A DNA stretch of 64,000 nt from Pseudonocardia bannensis (GTDB lineage: Bacteria; Actinomycetota; Actinomycetes; Mycobacteriales; Pseudonocardiaceae). Location: the NCBI RefSeq assembly GCF_012911875.1, contig NZ_JAAXKZ010000008.1, forward strand, positions 24,702 to 88,701. Direction: 5' to 3'. Shown here one piece after another: positions 20,254 to 28,495 of this stretch; position 1 is the stretch's first letter, and each line of letters begins with the position of its first letter. The notes beneath the pieces are model-generated. The model was given only the letters and a program-made list of their open reading frames with translations. It did not search any database and was not told the origin of the DNA. The translations under genes were made by a program, and so were the position numbers.

Positions 20254-20742
20254 TCAGTACTGGACCCGGTCGGCCTTGGCGAGCCAGGCCTCGAACGGGC
20301 GGATGGCGCCCGGGACATCCACGGCGGCGACCTCGGTCTTCCACTCCGACCGCTCGGTGGCGAACAGCCGGTAGAACTCCAGGTCGTCGAAGCCGCCGCG
20401 GGCGGCGTCGTAGCGGTCGGCGGCGTAGACGACGCGGTCGACCCGCGACCAGAGCGACGCGGCCAGGCACAACGGGCACGGCTCGCACGAGGCGTACAGC
20501 ACCGTGCCGGCCAGGCTGAAGTCACCGCGCGCCCGGCAGGCCGCCCGGATCGCGACGACCTCGGCATGCGCGGTCGGGTCGTTGTCGCGGGTGACGCGGT
20601 TGACCCCCTGGCCCAGCACCGCCCCGCCCTCGACCACGACGGCCCCGAACGGGCCGCCGCCGTCGGCCACGTTGCCGACCGCGAGCCGCACGGCCTCGCT
20701 CAGCCAGCGCTCGTCGGTGCCGACCGTCGTCCCGGCGCTCAC
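20254..20742 (-). CDS. guaD: Guanine deaminase, cytidine-deaminase fold
   Basis: A 162-residue zinc deaminase. The metal and catalytic motifs are DPTAHAEVVAIRAAC (HAE) and SCEPCPLCLAASLW (PCxxC). The C-terminal AAARGGFDDLEFY-like segment (here DAARGGFDDLEFYRLF) is typical of Bacillus-type GuaD. It turns guanine into xanthine, feeding the dehydrogenase downstream. A GTG start overlaps the uricase stop by 4 bp. Confidence 0.87.
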   Translation of the reverse strand: MSAGTTVGTDERWLSEAVRLAVGNVADGGGPFGAVVVEGGAVLGQGVNRVTRDNDPTAHAEVVAIRAACRARGDFSLAGTVLYASCEPCPLCLAASLWSRVDRVVYAADRYDAARGGFDDLEFYRLFATERSEWKTEVAAVDVPGAIRPFEAWLAKADRVQY

Positions 20743-21656
20743 GACAGCCCCGCCACGGTCTGCCACGCCGGGCCTGCCGCGGGGGCGTCGTCGCGGGCCA
20801 CGTTGCACTCGATCAGCCCGTACGGCCGGTCGTCGGCGTGGAACACCTCACCCGGGTTCTCCAGGCCGAAGGGACCCAGGTCGACGAGGAAGTGGTGCTT
20901 GTTCGGCGCCGAGAGCATGATCTCGGCGACCTCGGGGTGCGTGACGAGCACCGCCCGGCCCATCTCCCACAGCGTCTGCTGCAGCGCGAGGCTGTGCACC
21001 TCGGCGAACCGCGCGAGCAGTATCTGCCGGATGTCGGCGTAGGCCTTGCCCCAGTCGATGCCCCCGTCACCGCCGGTCCCGACGTAGCGCCACCGGGCGA
21101 CCAGCGAGGTGGCCATGATCCGGTCGCCGGTCTCGCGCAGCGTGGTGTAGCCGTCACGCAGGTAGCCCCGGAACTCCGAACCGGTCGACTTGAGCACCAT
21201 CAGGTCCTTGAGCCCGGAGACCACCCAGACCCGCTGGTCCGCGCCCGTGCCCTCCACCGTGACCTGGGTCGTCCGGACCTCCTGCCCGCTGCGCACGAAC
21301 GTGTGCGGGTGCTCGGCCCCGGCGATGTTCACGCGGTTCCAGGCGTACTCCTCGACCACGACCCGCGCCCCATCGACGGGCTCGATGTCGTCGACGAAGT
21401 GCGTGGCCAGATCCAGCGCGTAGGTCTCGATCTCACCGAGGCCCTTCTCCTTGGCGTAGGCGTAGCAGGTGTTCTTCTGCGTGTCGGTCGGCAGCACACG
21501 TGCCTGGTCGCCGGTGGTGTGCGCGTCGGTGAAGTCCCCGCGCAGCGACGTCGAGACGTTGACGTCGCGGATCTCGTGGCGGTCGGTGTCGCGGTAGATC
21601 CGCACGACCCGGTTCTCCGCCTTGCCGTACTGGTTGGGTCCCAGAACGATGGACAT
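20739..21656 (-). CDS. uox: Urate oxidase (uricase)
   Basis: A 305-residue cofactor-free uricase composed of two T-fold halves. The catalytic lysine/threonine regions are PNQYGKAENRVVRIYRD and ARVLPTDTQKNTCYA; the C-terminal PNKHHFLVDLGPFGLEN contains the active-site histidine. It oxidises urate to 5-hydroxyisourate. The bacilli fuse this enzyme to OHCU decarboxylase, but here it is free-standing and the decarboxylase is fused to the permease instead. Confidence 0.96.
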   Translation of the reverse strand: MSIVLGPNQYGKAENRVVRIYRDTDRHEIRDVNVSTSLRGDFTDAHTTGDQARVLPTDTQKNTCYAYAKEKGLGEIETYALDLATHFVDDIEPVDGARVVVEEYAWNRVNIAGAEHPHTFVRSGQEVRTTQVTVEGTGADQRVWVVSGLKDLMVLKSTGSEFRGYLRDGYTTLRETGDRIMATSLVARWRYVGTGGDGGIDWGKAYADIRQILLARFAEVHSLALQQTLWEMGRAVLVTHPEVAEIMLSAPNKHHFLVDLGPFGLENPGEVFHADDRPYGLIECNVARDDAPAAGPAWQTVAGLS

Positions 21657-21659
21657 CGG

Positions 21660-22007
21660 TCAACTCCCGCGGTACGTCGAGTAGGCGTAAGGACTGAGCA
21701 GCACCGGCACGTGGCAGTGCCGCTCCGGGCCGGGCAGGGCGAAGGTGACGGCGACCTCCGGGTAGAAGCCGCGCTGACCGGTGGCCGCGAAGTAGGCGCC
21801 GGTGTCGAGGACGAGCCGGTAGGTGCCCGCCTCGGCGGTGCCGGGGCCGAGGTCACGGGCCCGCCCGTCGGCGTCGGTGTGCGACTTGGCGAGGACGGCG
21901 ATCACGTCCGAGCCGCCGTCGGACAGCCGCTCCAGGCGCACCGGCACCCCCGCCGCCGGTCTGCCGTGTGCGCTGTCGAGCACGTGCGTGGTCACGGCGC
22001 TGGTCAC
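21660..22007 (-). CDS. uraH: 5-hydroxyisourate hydrolase (transthyretin-like)
   Basis: A 115-residue transthyretin-related protein with the two family signatures TTHVLDSAHGRPAAGVPVRL and the C-terminal tetrapeptide YRGS preceded by CHVPVLLSPYAYST. It hydrolyses 5-hydroxyisourate to OHCU. The GTG start overlaps the stop of the OHCU decarboxylase gene by 4 bp. Confidence 0.95.
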   Translation of the reverse strand: MTSAVTTHVLDSAHGRPAAGVPVRLERLSDGGSDVIAVLAKSHTDADGRARDLGPGTAEAGTYRLVLDTGAYFAATGQRGFYPEVAVTFALPGPERHCHVPVLLSPYAYSTYRGS

Positions 22008-22531
22008 GTTCCCTCCTCCACCAGCCGGGCCAGCCGGCTCCTGTTGATCGCGGCCAGCTCCCGGCGGAGCACGGCCCGTTCGGTCTCGCTGTCGTTGGTG
22101 AGCCGGCGGTGCAGGTCGTCGAGGAGGTCCTCGGCGCTGCGTCCGGCTGCCGCGACCAGGTACACCTGGCCGAAGCGCTGCTCGTAGCGCTCGTTGCCGG
22201 TCGCGATGGCCCGCCGCGTCGCCGCGTCGGCCCGCCCGACGGCGGACTGCTCGCGGGCCGAGGCCGCGTCGCCGTCGCGGCGCTCCCCGATCCGGGGGTG
22301 GCCGTCGAGCGCGTCGTCGAGGTCGGCATCGGTCAGGTCGTCGAGCGCGCGGTCCGCGGCCTCGTAGAGCTCCGCCGGCGAGCCGTAGGGCCGGCCGGCT
22401 GCCAGCCGCTGCGCCCACCGGGGCGAGGAGCAGCAGGTCAGCAGCGCCCGCCGCGCCTCCTCCTCGGGCAGCGCGTTGAAGCGGTCGAGGCCGCCGGCCG
22501 GCGGGGCGTCCTGTGATGGGCGTCGGTGCAT
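22004..22531 (-). CDS. uraD: OHCU decarboxylase (stand-alone copy)
   Basis: A 175-residue helical decarboxylase that makes S-allantoin from OHCU. The family's catalytic His and Glu appear intact in DGHPRIGER (His78) and SAREQSAVG (Glu94). FNALPEEEARRALLTCCSSPRWA at the N-terminus is also typical. It follows, with a 1-bp overlap (TGATG), a permease whose C-terminal domain is a second, divergent OHCU decarboxylase. Confidence 0.9.
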   Translation of the reverse strand: MHRRPSQDAPPAGGLDRFNALPEEEARRALLTCCSSPRWAQRLAAGRPYGSPAELYEAADRALDDLTDADLDDALDGHPRIGERRDGDAASAREQSAVGRADAATRRAIATGNERYEQRFGQVYLVAAAGRSAEDLLDDLHRRLTNDSETERAVLRRELAAINRSRLARLVEEGT

Positions 22532-24468
22532 CAGTTCTGCAGGTTCTCGTAGCGCTGGGTGCGGGCGGTGTGGATCGGATTGGCGTCGGCCACCAGGTCG
22601 TCGAAGCGGTGGCCGGCGATCTTCGCGATCTCGATCAGTGCGGCGGCGTGCTCCTGCGTGGGCGAGTTGTGCAGCCGGGTCCGCCCCTGCTGCAGGATCT
22701 GGTTGCGGTCGCGCACGTCCCGGACGCAGACGATCAGCGGGAAGCCGAACTTCGACTCGTACTCCGAGGTCAGCTCCCGGAACTCCTCGTGGTCCTCGTC
22801 GGCGAGCCGGGTGAGCCCCACGGCCTCCTGGTCCCGGGCGGACATCTCCCCGGCCTCGCCCTCGGCGACGGCCTGCGACCCCAGCGCCGGGTAGTGGGTC
22901 ATGAGATCGCGCTGCTGCTCGGGTGTCGCCCCGAACAGCGCGTCCTGGAACGCCGTGCGCAGGGCGTGCGTGTCGGTGAACGGGCGCTGCGCGTAGGCGT
23001 TCTCGACCGCCCAGGTGGGGCCCTGGAAGATCTTGCCGAAGGCCCGGACGAAATCGTCCTTGCTCATCTCGTTGACCTGCGAGAGCCGGATGTCGCCGTG
23101 CCCCGGGGTCCCTGCGACCGCGGGCCCGCGGCTCCTGCCCACGTGGTGGAACACGACGTTGAGCAGGATCGCCGTGAGACTGCCCAGCGTGATGCCGCTG
23201 CCCAGGATGATCTGCGCCCACGGGGGCACGGCCTTGGCGATGTCGGGCTGGGCGGTGACCAGCAGGGCCAGCCCGAGGCTGGTGCCGACGATGACGATGT
23301 TGCGGTGGTCGTTGAAGTCGACCTTGGCCAGGGTCTGGACGCCGACCACCGCGACCGTGGCGAACATCGCGAGGGCGGCGCCGCCGAGGACCGGGTGCGG
23401 GATGCCGGCGACGATCGCGCCCGCCTTGGGCAGCAGGCCCAGGATGATCATGAAGAGGCCGGCGGCCGCGACGACGTAGCGGCTCTTGACTCGGGTCAGC
23501 CGGACCAGCCCGACGTTCTCGGCGAAGCAGGTGTAGGGGAAGGAGTTGAGGATGCCGCCGAGCGTGGTGGCGAGCCCGTCCGCCCGCAACGCGCGAGCGA
23601 TGTCGTCCTTGCCGACCTTCTTGTCGACGATCTCCGCGGTGGCGAAGACGTCACCCGTGGTCTCCACCGCGGTGATCATCATGACGACGATCATCGAGAT
23701 GACCGCGGCGACGCTGAACTGCGGCCAGCCGAAGTAGAACGGCGTCGTGACGCCGACCCAGGCGGACTCGCCGACGGCGGAGAAGTGCGCGTCGCCGAGC
23801 GCCCAGGCGACCAGCGTGCCGACGACCAGGCCGACCAGGACCGCGATCGTGGCCATGAACCCGCGGAAGACGCGCTGGATGAGCACGATCAGCGCCAGGG
23901 TGCCCAGCGCGTAGGCCAGGTACCTGCCGTTGGTCGGGTCCGGGGACGAGCCACCGCCGACGGCGTCGAGTGCCGCGACCGGCAGCAGGGCGATTCCGAT
24001 GATCGTGATCACCGTGCCGGTGACGACCGGCGGGAAGAACCGGATCAGGCGCCCGAAGTACGGCGCGATGAGGAAGGTGAACAGGCCGGCCACGATGACC
24101 GCGCCGTAGATGACCACCAGCCCCTGGGTCCCGCCGCCGGCAGCGAGCCCGATCGCGATCATCGGGGACACGGCGGTGAACGTGACGCCCTGCAGCAGGG
24201 GCAGCTTCACGCCGACCTTCCAGAAGCCGACCGACTGGATGATCGACGCGATGCCGCAGGTGAAGAGGTCGGCGTTGATCAGGTGCACCAGTTGCTGGTC
24301 GGTGAGGCCGATGGCGCCCGCCAGCAGGATCGGCACGATGACCGCTCCGGCGTAGAAGGCCAGCACGTGCTGGACGCCGTAGACCGCCAGCTTGCCGGGA
24401 GGAAGGAGCTCGTCGACCGGGTGCTTGCGTTTGCGGCGCGGAGTCGGCGCGCTGACCGATCGGGCCAT
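22531..24468 (-). CDS. Fusion of NCS2 purine permease and OHCU-decarboxylase-like domain
   Basis: A 645-residue two-part protein. Residues 20-445 form an NCS2 (xanthine/uracil/urate) proton symporter with about fourteen membrane segments; QHVLAFYAG near TM1, ITAVETTGDVFAT around Glu269 and LNSFPYTCFAENVG are family motifs. After a short linker, residues 462-628 are an OHCU decarboxylase domain (MSKDDFVRAFGKIFQGPTWA, SKFGFPLIVCVRD, LIEIAKIAGHRF). The expected catalytic His-Pro appears as HYP (His525) and the expected Glu of the SxxEQ motif is Asp546. The domain should face the cytoplasm. GAGGTGA precedes the ATG. First gene of the purine operon, directly behind the operator region. Confidence 0.9.
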   Translation of the reverse strand: MARSVSAPTPRRKRKHPVDELLPPGKLAVYGVQHVLAFYAGAVIVPILLAGAIGLTDQQLVHLINADLFTCGIASIIQSVGFWKVGVKLPLLQGVTFTAVSPMIAIGLAAGGGTQGLVVIYGAVIVAGLFTFLIAPYFGRLIRFFPPVVTGTVITIIGIALLPVAALDAVGGGSSPDPTNGRYLAYALGTLALIVLIQRVFRGFMATIAVLVGLVVGTLVAWALGDAHFSAVGESAWVGVTTPFYFGWPQFSVAAVISMIVVMMITAVETTGDVFATAEIVDKKVGKDDIARALRADGLATTLGGILNSFPYTCFAENVGLVRLTRVKSRYVVAAAGLFMIILGLLPKAGAIVAGIPHPVLGGAALAMFATVAVVGVQTLAKVDFNDHRNIVIVGTSLGLALLVTAQPDIAKAVPPWAQIILGSGITLGSLTAILLNVVFHHVGRSRGPAVAGTPGHGDIRLSQVNEMSKDDFVRAFGKIFQGPTWAVENAYAQRPFTDTHALRTAFQDALFGATPEQQRDLMTHYPALGSQAVAEGEAGEMSARDQEAVGLTRLADEDHEEFRELTSEYESKFGFPLIVCVRDVRDRNQILQQGRTRLHNSPTQEHAAALIEIAKIAGHRFDDLVADANPIHTARTQRYENLQN

Positions 24469-24500
24469 GATGTCACCTCAGGGGGTTGGAGCCTCGACTC

Positions 24501-24565
24501 TTCCGCTATGCGGAATTACTTTTTCTTATTGCGAGAAGGCTAGGAGGACCCCCGGCGGTCGTCAA
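24501..24565 (-). promoter_or_regulatory. Promoter and operators of the permease-uraD-uraH-uox-guaD-xdh operon
   Basis: On the minus strand TTGACG (24565-24560) and TAGCCT (24542-24537) are 17 bp apart. Downstream lies TTCTTATTGCGAGAA (24523-24537, imperfect) and then the perfect palindrome TTCCGCTATGCGGAA (24501-24515, 6-bp arms). Centres are 22 bp apart. The order, spacing and motif match the promoter in front of hyi, so both operons are probably controlled by the same IclR (AllR-like) protein. Confidence 0.75.
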
Positions 24566-24700
24566 GGATTTTCCGTGAGATTGGTCACGTGGCGTGCGCG
24601 CCATCGAGGCGGCTCCGCCACATGGGGCAACGACGCTGGGTGAATCGGCCGGTGCGGCGGCGGGAGCGCACCGGCCGCCCGCCCGGGCCGGCATCGAGCC

Positions 24701-24889
24701 GGCGGCCTCCCGCTGCAGCTCGGCGCGCTGGTGATGGCCACGAACATGACCATCGGGATGTCGCTGTGGATGCGCTACCGCGGGCACGGCTGGAGGAGCA
24801 TCACCGAGATGGGGGCGTCGATGTACATCCCGTTCATCGTGTTGTTCGTGCCGATGTGATGGAGCCTGATCTCCGGCCACCGCGCGCGG
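24701..24889 (+). pseudogene. Remnant of a small actinobacterial membrane protein
   Basis: The plus strand reads GLPLQLGALVMATNMTIGMS, then LWMRYRGHGWRSITEM, then GASMYIPFIVLFVPM, a TGA at 24857, and then in the same frame WSLISGHRARRG. This resembles the C-terminal half of hydrophobic actinobacterial proteins that contain ATNMTIGM..WMRYRGH..MYIPF as I recall them. No start or N-terminal half can be found upstream, and the in-frame stop interrupts the likely last helix. I take it as a truncated, decaying gene. Confidence 0.5.
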
Positions 24890-24894
24890 CGGGG

Positions 24895-25380
24895 TCAACC
24901 GGCGGTGTCGCCGAAGTCCTCCGGGGACACCTCGTCGATGAACTGCCGGAACTCCCGCAGCTGGTCGGCCGGCGGGGCGTCCCCGCCGTGCGGGAACAGT
25001 TCGGCGATGGGCTGCCCGACCTCGTCGAGGACCGCCTCGTGCACCGCGATCGGGAGCCCGTCGCGAACGGCGACCGCCAGGGCGTCGCTGGGCCGCGCGG
25101 GAATGCGGGTGTCCTGGTCGAACACCAGATCGGCCAGGAAGACGCCGTCGCGCAGTTCGGTGATCTCCACCCCCTCCAGGCTGCGGCCCAGCCCGTGCAC
25201 GATCGGCCCGATCAGATCCTGGGTCAGCGGCGGGTCGCCGTCTGCGCGCGGCCCGAACGCGATCACCTCGGCCTGGGCGGGCCGCAGGAACACCGGGACG
25301 CAGCGCTCCCCGTCGATCTCGCCGAGCAGGAGCACCGGCTCCCGGGTTCGGGCGTGGACGATCAACCTCAGCACCCGCAT
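24895..25380 (-). CDS. Bifunctional nuclease family (BFN, DUF151) protein
   Basis: A 161-residue cytoplasmic protein of the BFN/DUF151 family. It shows VLLLGEIDGERCVPVFLRPAQA, the VEITELRDGVFLADLVFDQD segment and IPARPSDALAVAVRDGLPI, followed by an acidic tail. Plant members have nuclease activity; the bacterial role is not settled. I prefer the ATG at 25380 (MRVLRLIVHA), though one lies 9 nt upstream. It has no obvious operon partner. Confidence 0.8.
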   Translation of the reverse strand: MRVLRLIVHARTREPVLLLGEIDGERCVPVFLRPAQAEVIAFGPRADGDPPLTQDLIGPIVHGLGRSLEGVEITELRDGVFLADLVFDQDTRIPARPSDALAVAVRDGLPIAVHEAVLDEVGQPIAELFPHGGDAPPADQLREFRQFIDEVSPEDFGDTAG

Positions 25381-25462
25381 CGCACGCATTCGTCACCCCG
25401 ATTGGTCCGAAAAGTCCGGGTGCCGGTCTCCGGCACCGGCGGCGCCGTGCCCGAACGCGATC

Positions 25463-26890
25463 TCACATCCCGTGCTGCACCGGCAGCAGGCCGCGGTCGA
25501 CGGCCTTCACCAGGGCCTGGTGGTCGGCTTCGGTCTGATCGGCGTAGGCGCGGGCGAAGCGGCACAAGGCGATGTCGAGCTTGTCCGAGGAACCGGCGTA
25601 ACCCGCGATCATGGACGCGCCGCTCGTGCGGGCATGCCCCTTGGCGAGCAGGTGGCCCACGATGCCGGCGTAGTCGGTGAGAGCGGCGGCGTCGATCGAG
25701 TCGAGAGCGACCGAGCCCTTCATGTTGCGGAACTGCCGCACGTAGTACTGGCGCCCGTCCACGGTGGTCCATCCGAGCAGCGGGTCGCTGACGGTCTGCA
25801 GGGCCTGCTGGTACTCGACGACCCGCTGGCCCTGATGCGCGTGCCAGGCCGAGTCGCCGTGCACGAACCGCGCCAGGACCGACCGCCGGGCCTGCTTGAG
25901 CTGCAGGAAGACCACGTCCTCGGGGCTGCTGCCCTCGAGCAGCGCGACGTAGGCACGCAACCCGACGCTGCCCACGCCGACGACCTTGTGCGCGATGTCG
26001 ACCAACGTGTAACCCCCGAGCGCGCGCCGCCAGTGCGGGGCGAGGGTCGCCAGGTAGTCGTCGAGCCCGGCCGCGATCCGGTCGGCCTCGGCCGGGGCGA
26101 CCCGGGTGATCAGCGGCGGTTCCTCGACGATACGCCGGCGGCCTTCGAGCTCCTCGGTGAACCGGGGCAGGGCACGGTCGCTGGTGCGCCTCCGGGCCCG
26201 TTTCGTGGCACGCTCGATCTCGGCGCGCAGCGAGGCGTCCGAGGTGGTCTCGTGCAACCGGTCCACGTCGAGGCGCTGGTAGGACCGCGAGAGCAGCGGC
26301 TGGTCGGCGAGCTCGCGGACCTCGTTGCGATACGCGGCGACGCAGGAGGCGACCGCGGCCCCGCAGCCGTCCTCGCTCGCCCCGTTCTGCCGCCCGGCCA
26401 CCCAGATGCTGCTCACGAGCCGGCGCAGGTCCCACTCCCAGGCACCGGGGTGGGCCTCGTCGAAGTCGTTGAGGTCGATGACGAGATCCCGCTCGGGGGA
26501 GGCGTAGAAGCCGAAGTTGCCCAGGTGCGCGTCACCGCACACGACCGGGGTTATCCCGGTCGCCGGCAGCCGGGCGACGTCCTCGGCCATCACGATCGCG
26601 GTCCCGCGCAGGAACCCGTACGGGGAGGCGACCATCCGGCCGACCCGGATCGGCACGAGCCCGTCCACTCGCCCCTCGTGCGACTCCATGATCAGCTGAA
26701 CCGGGTCCGGCCGGCCGGGCGGTGACCGCCAGTCGGCCAGCGCCGAACGCGGCACCCGCTTGCGCAGGCCACGTCCGATCTCGTACCGCTCCGCGCGCGA
26801 GACGGAGCGGCGACGCAGCGACGCGTAGGTCCCGCCGTCGGCATCGGCCAGCACGACGTGGCCACTCGGGGAGGCGAGTTGATCGGTCAT
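25463..26890 (-). CDS. DUF2252 family protein (kinase-like fold)
   Basis: A 475-residue protein of the DUF2252 family, whose members resemble aminoglycoside-phosphotransferase/kinase folds. Recognisable are FLRGTAIVMAEDVARLP, VVCGDAHLGNFGFYASPE, VIDLNDFDEAHPGAWEWDL, VVGVGSVGLRAYVALLEG, VFLQLKQARRSVL and YVRQFRNMKGS. The DAHLGNFG and DLNDFDE blocks look like the catalytic and metal-binding loops of such kinases. Substrate unknown. The ATG at 26890 starts MTDQLASP. A monocistronic unit. Confidence 0.8.
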   Translation of the reverse strand: MTDQLASPSGHVVLADADGGTYASLRRRSVSRAERYEIGRGLRKRVPRSALADWRSPPGRPDPVQLIMESHEGRVDGLVPIRVGRMVASPYGFLRGTAIVMAEDVARLPATGITPVVCGDAHLGNFGFYASPERDLVIDLNDFDEAHPGAWEWDLRRLVSSIWVAGRQNGASEDGCGAAVASCVAAYRNEVRELADQPLLSRSYQRLDVDRLHETTSDASLRAEIERATKRARRRTSDRALPRFTEELEGRRRIVEEPPLITRVAPAEADRIAAGLDDYLATLAPHWRRALGGYTLVDIAHKVVGVGSVGLRAYVALLEGSSPEDVVFLQLKQARRSVLARFVHGDSAWHAHQGQRVVEYQQALQTVSDPLLGWTTVDGRQYYVRQFRNMKGSVALDSIDAAALTDYAGIVGHLLAKGHARTSGASMIAGYAGSSDKLDIALCRFARAYADQTEADHQALVKAVDRGLLPVQHGM

Positions 26891-27033
26891 GTCGGCACCC
26901 GGATCTGTCGTGCGGACCGTGATCGACGATCCTACGTGCAAGATCGCGGTACGGCGAGGCGAGCGGACCACCGGCGTGCGGCCGACGGCACGTCGCGCCG
27001 CCGGTCCGTGCCGGGTGCCCCGTGCGTACCGGT

Positions 27034-27822
27034 TCAGTCGGCCGGCGGGCCCGGCACGTACTCGGCGCGCTCGTCGACGGCCCGGTAGAGCTGCAGGCCG
27101 ATGGGGTCACGCATCTCCTCGGCCACGTGCGCCAGCAGCCCGGCGGTCCGGGCGAGCAGCGCGAAGCCACGCGCCAGCTCCGGCGAGAACCCGAGATCGG
27201 CCAGTGCCGCGCCGCAGACCCCCGCGCCGTTGACGGGGAGGGTGCGGCCCAGCACCTCGGGGTGCACCCGCTCGACCGCGGCGAGCAGCGACAGGTGCGG
27301 TCCCAGCACTCCTTCCCGGGCGGCGATCTCGTAGATCACGGGGGTGCGCGGATCGCCCTCCTTGTGGACCGGGTGGCCGAGGCCCGGGATCGTCTGCCGG
27401 CGCTCCCGGTACTGCCGCAGCAGCTGCATGGCGCGGGCGTCGTAGTCCGATTCGTCGCGCAGTTCGGCGGCGCCGGCGAGGCCGTCGGCGAGGAAGCGGG
27501 CGACGTCCTCGGTCACCCCGAGGAACCGCGACCCGCCCCCGAGCAGTCCACTCGCGACGGCGCCCTGGATGGACTCGGGCGCGCTGGTCAGCGTCATCCG
27601 CGACGCGATGACCATCGGGGTCAGGCCGTGATCGGTCAGGGCGACGAGCACCGCGTTGAACAGCGCGCTCTCGCCGTCGGACGGCCGGCGTCCGGCGACC
27701 ATCCAGAAGGCCAGTTCGCCGAACGACACCTTCCCCATCAGGTCGCCGGCCACATCCTGGCCCATCAACCGGATGTGGTGCAGGTCGGACGTGCCGAGGC
27801 CGGTGCGGTACGTACTGCTCAT
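27034..27822 (-). CDS. Citryl-CoA lyase / short citrate-synthase-like protein
   Basis: A 262-residue protein covering the catalytic half of the citrate synthase fold. It has MVAGRRPSDGESALFNAVLVALTDHGLTPM-type sequence (two halves shown here), the IPGLGHPVHKEGDPRTP active-site segment, and NGAGVCGAALADLGF. Proteins of this size are called citryl-CoA lyase or citrate synthase-like and often neighbour CoA-transferases. AGGAG lies about 8 nt before the ATG. The gene follows a decayed CoA-transferase by 43 bp in the same direction, so it may act on a CoA ester made by the upstream ligase. Substrate unknown. Confidence 0.75.
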   Translation of the reverse strand: MSSTYRTGLGTSDLHHIRLMGQDVAGDLMGKVSFGELAFWMVAGRRPSDGESALFNAVLVALTDHGLTPMVIASRMTLTSAPESIQGAVASGLLGGGSRFLGVTEDVARFLADGLAGAAELRDESDYDARAMQLLRQYRERRQTIPGLGHPVHKEGDPRTPVIYEIAAREGVLGPHLSLLAAVERVHPEVLGRTLPVNGAGVCGAALADLGFSPELARGFALLARTAGLLAHVAEEMRDPIGLQLYRAVDERAEYVPGPPAD

Positions 27823-27865
27823 CAAGGGCTCCTGCGTTCGATCGGCTGAGGGGTGCGGCGGACCG

Positions 27866-28495
27866 TCACAACGCGCCGTCCGCCCGGAGCGCCTGCGGCT
27901 CGGGGCCGCCGAGTCCGAGCAGGTCGCGGTAGATCTCGTCGTGGTGCCGGCCGAGCTCCGGCCCCGGCCGGCCGGCACGCCCGCCTCCTGCATGCAGGTG
28001 AGGACGTCGCCGCGGTCGCGTGCCCGGGTCCGGTGCGAGATCAGGACATCGAGCTCCTCCTGCTTCGCACCGCGCGCCTGATGGGGCGCGAACCGGGGAG
28101 CGCCGGACAGCTCCGGTCGCCCGATCGCCTGGCAGGAGCGGTGGAACACCGTGTCCCGATCGGCCCCGATCCGCACGTCCGAACCGGCCCGGCCGGTCCG
28201 ATCCGGACCGTTCCCGGCGTTTCCCGGACACCGTCCTTTCCGGCAGCAGCGCCTCCATCAAGGCGAGCACGGCCTCGTAGATCGCGCAGTCGACCACCTG
28301 GCCGCGCCCGGTGCACTCCCGCGCCTGCAGCGCCATGGCCGCGCCCAGGGCCGCGAAGGTCCCGGCCAGGGAGTCCCCGAGCGAGACCCTGACCAGGTCC
28401 TGCCCCTGCGGGGTGCGGAGGTTGCACGGGCCGGCGTCGAGCGTCCCGGCCTCGATCACCCGGATGCCGGACAGCGGCCGATCGGCGGTCGTCAC
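27866..28495 (-). pseudogene. Decayed family III (CaiB/BaiF) CoA-transferase
   Basis: Starting at a GTG that overlaps the GntR stop, one frame reads LSGIRVIEAGTLDAGP, then CNLRTPQGQDLVR, then VSLGDSLAGTFAALGAAMAL and VVDCAIYEAVLALMEALLPE. A second frame then reads DRDTVFHRSCQAIGRPELSG and EELDVLISHRTRARDRGDVL up to AGVPAGR. The first frame returns with DEIYRDLLGLGGPEPQALRA. These are family III CoA-transferase blocks in correct order, but intervening parts, including the catalytic-aspartate region, are missing and two frame changes occur. About 210 codons remain of the usual 390-400. It is not expected to be active. Confidence 0.75.

Noticed and set aside
22513..24543. 676-codon plus-strand open frame opposite the permease fusion
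   Set aside because: Asp/Arg/Gln-rich shadow of a hydrophobic gene; no domain or ribosome-binding site.
28150..28240. Repetitive gatcc/ccggt-rich stretch as a mobile-element end
   Set aside because: No terminal inverted repeats, target duplication or transposase nearby; it falls inside the decayed CoA-transferase.
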